From positions 12,031,350 through 12,095,349 of the forward strand of contig OY987271.1 in assembly GCA_963920665.1 (NCBI GenBank): a stretch of 64,000 bases of DNA. Reading direction: 5' to 3'. Position 1 is the stretch's first letter. Each line of letters starts with the position of its first letter. This document shows, in pieces, positions 59,081 to 64,000 of the stretch. Position numbers and translations under genes: made by a program. The notes beneath the pieces were generated by a model. That model made no database searches. It saw nothing but the letters and a program-made list of their open reading frames with translations, and was not told the DNA's origin. The DNA is from Straminergon stramineum. Lineage: Eukaryota > Streptophyta > Bryopsida > Hypnales > Calliergonaceae.

Positions 59081-59381
59081 AGAAAAAATTCACAACCATA
59101 AAGATATGACTGCCAAATATGATTGTTGTAAAAATATGACTACCAAATATGACTAGACGTTCTCCAAACATGTTCCCTATTGTTCCCTATGAAGTATTTT
59201 GGTGTTCCCAATGGGCGTATACTATACGTCCTCAAAATACCACGCTAGAATATGACTAACTGTCATATTTGTAGTCATATTCTTTTCCAAGGTCTTAGGC
59301 TCCAAAAATATGACTGTGAGTAGTTGCCAGTCATCTCTAGTCATATTTTCGTAGTCATAAAACACTGGTTTTCTTGTGGTG

Positions 59382-59887
59382 CGCACAATACTATAGAAAC
59401 TCATCTTTGGCACCGAAGAATCGGCCAGGTCAACTACCAAAGCTTCTACCACATGACCTTCTGCCAACTTGTAGCTGACGTTCTTCAAATCCCATTGATT
59501 AAACACGTGTATCCATCATGCATGATGGGCAAACTTCTGCTTGATTGAATCCCTAAGAAGCGGACAACCTACACCACCTGATCGCTCCAACTTATAGACA
59601 ACGACTTCTACAGCCCGATGCCACTCCAATCCCGTGGTGGCAACAAATACATCCTTACCTTCATCGACAACTTCTCTCGCAAAACCTGGTTGTATTTCCT
59701 ATGCAACAAATCACAGACACTAGAGTACTTCAAGCAATTTCGTGCCTCGGTGGAAACTCTTGCTCAGAAGATCGGAACACTCAGATGCGACAGGGGGGGG
59801 GGGAGAATACCTATCTTAGTCCTTCAACTCCTACTTCACAACACATGGCATACACCAACAACTCACGGTGGGCTATTCTCCACACTG
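59382..59887 (+). pseudogene. Ty1/copia part 3: pre-integrase and integrase
   Basis: The frame resumes HNTIETHLWHRRIGQVNYQS (GAG-pre-integrase domain), then IPLIKHVYPSCMMGK (zinc-binding H/C region) and the integrase core (LTFIDNFSRKTWLYFLCNKS, THGIHQQLTVGYSP). A run of G at 59792-59800 probably frameshifts it, and stops are present. It follows part 2 in frame across the CACTA junction (CCGCAAC then CGC). It is cut at 59887 by hAT-2 and continues at 63932. Confidence 0.85.
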
Positions 59888-60140
59888 CAGGGTTGAAGAA
59901 AGTGAGCGTCCCAAGCAAAATCACGTCCAAAAATCAGCCGTCCGGTCATCCAGACTCTGCAGACACTGCGTCTCGGGTGGGTAAAAAACACCGTCCACAA
60001 ATTTACCCTAGATAAATGTGGTCAGGTGGATGGGCAGTTGGGCAGTCATGCGGTCAGGTGGACGGGCAAATGGGTGGACAGCCAGTCGGGCGGTCGGGTA
60101 AGTGAGCGGATGACAGATGGGCGGTCGGGCGGATGGGTAA
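59888..60140. repeat. hAT-2 left terminus with GGACGG/GGTCAGG array
   Basis: The TIR is followed by GAGCGTCCC and a palindrome-like TTTACCCTAGATAAA at about 60004, then GGTGGACGGGC- and GGGCGGTCGGG-type units, as in the hAT-1 right end. Confidence 0.8.
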
Positions 60141-60213
60141 TTAGTTAGAGGACACTCACTATTTAGTCACAACAACTTTCAGTTGCAATTTCCGAATTCG
60201 TTTTTTAGAATTT

Positions 60214-60546
60214 TGGGGCGCACAACATACCGTTGGAAAGGGCTTAGAAATACCTTTCCAATGGTATATCACACGCCCCCAAACACCAAAATCTCCAATC
60301 GGAAATGCCAAAAGAAGTATGATGCTTCAAAAAGTAACTGTCCGCCTTGGTGTTTACTCGTCCACCCTCCCTTCCCCCCCCCCCTATCCGCTTGGCGGAC
60401 GGACGATTAGTTGGGCGGATGCTCACTATGTAGTTGCAACAACTTTCAGTTGTAATTTCCGAATTCGTTTATTGGAATTTTGGGGCGTGTAATATACTGT
60501 TGGAAAGGTTTTGGAAATACCTTTCCAATGGTATGTCACACGCCTC
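60214..60546. repeat. Hairpin units, left side of hAT-2
   Basis: Two tandem units (60214-60280 and 60482-60546) each contain a palindrome whose arms read GTGTGATATACC-TTGGAAAGG and its complement, separated by a 12-base loop. Between them lie GTCCGCC-rich arrays. Confidence 0.8.
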
Positions 60547-60599
60547 CAAACACCAAAATCTCCAATCGGAAATGCCAATAGAAGTTTGTTGCTTCAAAA

Positions 60600-60780
60600 A
60601 GTGAGTGTCCGCCTTGGTGCTTGCCCGTCCACCCTCCCGTCCGCCCTCCCATCCACCACGAGCCTTTTCCGTCCGTTTAGTTTGTCCGCCATTGTCCACC
60701 GCCCCGGCCTTCCGAGCCAACATAACGCTGTCCACCTCCTTGCCTAACCTTCTTGACCTCTGTCCGCCAGCAGTTTTATT
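60600..60780. repeat. GTCCGCC array, hAT-2 left inner
   Basis: Repeated GTCCGCC and CGTCCACC units at 60606-60780, adjacent to the retained spacer. It matches the gene-2-side array of hAT-1. Confidence 0.6.
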
Positions 60781-62480
60781 ACATTTAATTCTGAAAAGTG
60801 CAGAACTGTAGCTTCATTTCCAAAAAAAACCTCTTTAATGTGATAAGTATCCAATGCAATATTAATGTAAGAAAAGGATAATTCCAAGTTTTCCACCCCA
60901 CATTTAAACATGCTTTCCAAATCCTATACCCTAAACCCTAAACCCTACAAAAAAAATCTGAATTCTAGAACCCTCAATTGTACATATTAACTTATAACGT
61001 TGCATGAGTTTTCAAAAGTAGTGGTGCAATGTGTGAAATATGTTTTATTTTTTAATATTTGAAGTTTAGAATGCAATCATGACAATGTGATGCATATGTA
61101 GATCTTACTATCTTTGTCATTTAGGTTTCAATTGTTCTTAAGATTTACTTTATTACGGGGTACTACACAAATGTGGATCATTGGATTATAACCTAGAGTA
61201 TTTCTTCCATTTTTGTTGTAGAATGCATTGATAGTGCAAAACACCAACGTAAATATCCTAAAAAAATTTATATTATCTCATTATTCTATTACAACATTTA
61301 TGGGATGATGCTCAAAATGATTTACGTACTTTAATGTAATTTTATGTGATATGATGTAGACTACATTAAAGTAAGCATTTATACAATAAAAATGAAATGG
61401 AGGTTCTTATCATACATGCTTATACTTATGTATACATGTGTGCACCCTAAATTGTAAACCATCAATAAATTTATCACAACCCTAAAATATTAGAGCTTAG
61501 ATAGTGTAAAATGTGATTGACCTTCAAATATGATGAGCTTTCAAAATTCAAATACAACAATTGAGATAAGTAGGTCATACTCCAATGATTACAAGTCCGT
61601 TTCATCTCAAGACTTTTTCGCAAATGATTTTACGAGAAGGTTCATAATATCATATCTTATAGATTATAAATTTACAATATTGATTTAATTGCTTATGTAG
61701 TTGTGTAGGCCTAGGATTTTTTTAAATCTTGAACCCCCAAAGTCCTAAGCCTTTTTTTTTCTATCAAATATCATTCAAAATTGCCATTTCTATTGTGAAG
61801 AGCAAAAAACTTTATAAATTAACTTTATATCCAACCATAGGAATTTGTACTAGATTAGTATAAAAATGTATGGGAGTAATGTTATCATCTTGATAACATT
61901 AAGTGTATACATTGCATGATATTTGTATTTAAAGTAAGAAAAAAAAATCTTTTCTTTTGTCTTGCTATACTTGATTCTTGGACTTTTTATTTTCTTCACT
62001 TTAAATTTTGGCATTAACGATTTTAATTTTATAATATTTTCTATTGAAGAATCTAGCTAAGAAGCGAAGAATCTTGGATAAAAATTCAAAAATAAATCAT
62101 TTTATTGAGATCATATTTCACAAGAATCCTCTATAAGAGTGTAGGGCCTTTGAGACTTTAGGAATTAATTACTTTCCTTCAAAGGCATAGAAATCAATTA
62201 GAAATTGAAACCAATTAAATTGTTACAATTTTGACTTTGAATATTTTTTGCTATTAGCCAAAAAGTATTGTTGATATGGCAAACTTGTAAAAAACCACCA
62301 ATGTAAAACTAAATTCCTTTTAATTACACATCCATTTGAATTCTTTGTTTACAAATCAAATGATTTTCCAAAGAAGAGGCTATTTGGTGACACTTTTCAT
62401 AGTTGTATTGATTTAGTGCCTCACTATATAACATATTAAAGACATAATTTCTATAGCTTTCTTCATTCACCATGCATTGC
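60781..62480. promoter_or_regulatory. Retained divergent spacer in hAT-2
   Basis: Reverse complement of the 34436-36284 spacer of hAT-1, including the CCCTAAA telomere-type repeats (60925-60947) and a TTAA-type remnant (61733-62167). It is the only non-terminal hAT-1 sequence kept in this derivative. A promoter role is inferred. Confidence 0.6.
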
Positions 62481-62960
62481 ATGCTCTACCCGTCCGCTCA
62501 TCTACCTACCTCTATAAAGTTAAAACCACCTTTCCCTCTCACCCTCTCCCTTGTCCGCCTGTCCGCTGTGGGCCAACTTCCACCAAATTGAAAATACTTC
62601 AGTCTCGCGCCTAACTCTCGCTCCCGCCTTCCTCCATGTTCGCCCGTTCGCCTGTCCGCCTGTCCACCGTGGGTTGACCTCCATGAAATTGAAAACACTT
62701 CACTCTCGCATCCAACTCTTGCTCACACCTTCCTCCCCGTCCGCTTGTTCGCCTATCTACCCGTCCGCCAATCCACCTTAGGTTGAATTCCACCAACTTG
62801 AAAACACATCACCCTTGACCCCTTGCACCCGCCTCTCCCTCTTGCCTTTCCTCCCCATTCATTGTCCGCCCGTCTACATTCACCGTCTGCATTCACCATC
62901 TGCATTCACCCTCCGCCCATCCGCCCATCTGCCTAGCGAACAAGAGGGCGAACAGCAAGG
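62480..62960. repeat. GTCCGCC/GTCCGCCCGT array, hAT-2 right
   Basis: Alternating CCGTCCGCTC, CGCCTGTCCGCC and 'TTGAAAACACTTCA' units, about 100 bp each, three units (62560, 62660, 62760). The array has a higher-order repeat that includes TTGAAAACACTTC. Confidence 0.7.
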
Positions 62961-63640
62961 CGGATGTTCATTTTGTGAAGCAACAAACTTCTTTTGGCAT
63001 TTTCGATTGGAGATTTTGGTGTTTGGGGGCGTGTGATATACCATTGGAAAGGTATTTCTAAGACCTTTCCAACGGTATATTATATGCCCCAAAATTGCAA
63101 TAAACGAATTCGGAAATTGCAACTTAAAGTTGCTATGACTACATAGTGAGTGTCCGCCCAACTGATCGCCTGTCCGCCAAGCGGACGGGAGGGGGGTGGA
63201 CGGGAGGGCAAACGGGCAAACACCAAGGCGGACACTCATTTTTTGAAGCAACAAACTTCATTTGGCATTTCCGATTGGAGATTTTGGTGTTTGGGGGCGT
63301 GTGATATACCATTGGAAAGGTATTTCCAAGACCTTTCCAACGGTATATTACACCCCCCAAAAAAATCCCCCCCAAAAATTTGAAAATTACAAGTGAAAGT
63401 TGCTTCGACTACATAGTGAGCGTTCGCCCAGTTAATCACTTGTCCACCAAGCGGAGGGGGGGGGCGGACGGGAGGGCGGACAAGCGGACACCAAGGTGGA
63501 CGCCCATGTTTTCAAGCAACAAACTTCTTTTGACATTTACAATTGGAGATTTTGGTGTTTGGGGGCGTGTGATATACCATTAGAAAGGTATTTCCAAGAC
63601 CTTTCCAACGGTATATCACATGCCCCCCAAAAATCCAAGA
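62961..63640. repeat. Three hairpin units, right side of hAT-2
   Basis: Units of about 268 bp at 62961, 63230 and 63500. Each contains a GAAGCAACAAACTTC inverted repeat, CGATTGGAGATTTTGGTGTT, a 66-base palindrome (63026-63090, 63293-63358, 63561-63627) and AGTTGC-CGACTACATAGTGA, then GGACG motifs. Confidence 0.8.
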
Positions 63641-63931
63641 AACGAATTCGAAAATTGCAAGTGAAAGTTGCTGCAACTACATAGTGAATATCCGCCCATC
63701 CGCTAGGTGGACGAAGTGGGCGGACAGGTTCTAGAATCCGCGGACAAGGTCGTGGACGGGTGGACAGGATGGCGAACGGGCTACAAGAATTGCGGAAGGT
63801 GGTGTGAATGGGATAAAAGAAATTATCCCAGGGTAGAAATCCAATTTTGCGAATGTCACAAGACGTCTGGGGGGGGGGGGTCAAGTCCGCGGGTGTCTAA
63901 TGTCCAAACGTTGGCAGCTGTGTCAACCCTG
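63641..63931. repeat. hAT-2 right terminus with GGACG units
   Basis: GTGGACGAAGTGGGCGGACA and GCGGACAAGGTCGTGGACGG lead into the subterminal palindrome TTATCCCAGGGTAGAA and a block shared with the hAT-1 left end (GACATTCGCA-type, poly-G), ending TGTCAACCCTG. Confidence 0.8.
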
Positions 63932-64000
63932 CCACACTAGAACGACATCGTAGAGTGCAAGAACTGCACACTCCTGAAAAGAATCCGCAATATTACCATT
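63932..64000 (+). pseudogene. Ty1/copia part 4: integrase continuation
   Basis: Directly after the second target copy, the frame reads NDIVECKNCTLLKRIRNITI, which continues the copia integrase 'NGVAERKNRTLLE' region of part 3 (SPH). The window ends here. A TAG at the join (63937-63939) is inside the duplicated target. Confidence 0.85.

Larger units (their letters stand above)
52668..59381. mobile_element. CACTA copy X/Y, right arm of the inverted repeat
   Basis: A 6,714-bp CACTA copy, reverse complement of 38726-45704. The left end is CACTACAACAAAATGG and the right end TTTTCTTGTGGTG (complement CACCACAAGAAAA). Flanking triplets are TTT (left, 52665-52667) and CGC (right, 59382-59384). TTT complements AAA at the outer end of the other arm, and CGC complements GCG at 45705-45707; both duplications become proper if 45705-52667 is turned around. 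It is non-coding except a 62-codon frame. Confidence 0.9.
59888..63931 (-). mobile_element. hAT-2, 4-kb non-autonomous derivative of hAT-1
   Basis: TIRs CAGGGTTGAAG (59888) and TGTCAACCCTG (63921-63931) differ at two of 11 bases. They are flanked by an 8-base duplication CCACACTG (59880-59887) / CCACACTA (63932-63939). The left terminus matches hAT-1's right terminus and the right terminus matches hAT-1's left, so it sits in the opposite orientation. The core is the divergent spacer of hAT-1 (60780-62480, complement of 34440-36240). No genes remain. It keeps only ends, GGACG arrays, hairpin units and the spacer. Confidence 0.9.

Overview
This window looks like nested transposon sequence from a large-genome land plant. 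It has plant-type Ty3 and Ty1 retroelements, CACTA and hAT DNA transposons, piggyBac-like elements, telomere-type CCCTAAA repeats and an NLR disease-resistance relic. I found no intact host gene. The piggyBac-like transposase would fit a non-flowering lineage, but the sequence alone does not fix the taxon.

Layout. 1-5108: a decayed piggyBac-like transposase (minus strand) and TTAA-type non-autonomous elements. 5109-about 10750: the gag-protease half of a minus-strand Ty3/gypsy element with a tRNA-Asp-type primer site and an LTR; it is packed with the short palindrome CCAANTTGG. 10750-18434: mostly non-coding, with small TIR elements. 18435-25010: a 1.1-kb inverted repeat with LTR-like ends, enclosing CACTA-family ends, a 1.2-kb CACTA derivative and a relic of an RPW8-type NLR. 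25060-64000: a Ty1/copia element broken into four pieces by later insertions.

The copia pieces are 25714-27125 (plus), 45705-46197 (minus), 59382-59887 (plus) and 63932-64000 (plus). Target-site duplications show the history. An hAT-type element (hAT-1) of about 18 kb entered the copia protease, with TSD CTCCTGAG. A CACTA element (X) entered hAT-1, with TSD AAA. A second CACTA copy (Y) entered the copia, with TSD CGC. A 4-kb hAT derivative (hAT-2) entered the copia integrase, with TSD CCACACTG/CCACACTA. Recombination between the inverted X and Y copies (38726-45704 and 52668-59381) then flipped 45705-52667. Undoing that one inversion makes all three duplications match.

The most unusual content is hAT-1. 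It carries a hAT transposase gene with a long C-terminal extension and a kinase-like gene. It also has two paralogous genes that share a domain I do not recognise, with potential zinc ligands C-x7-H-x23-C-x3-H. One paralog ends in a Gly/Tyr/Ser-rich tail; the other has SP repeats and a coiled coil, and probably continues into a RING-H2 domain and a further unknown domain. Arrays of a GCGGACGG-type motif lie upstream of each of the four genes and at both ends of the element, which suggests one factor acting on both ends and promoters. The genes now carry TAG/TGA stops and are probably dead in this copy, but the layout suggests an undescribed family of large cargo-bearing hAT transposons.
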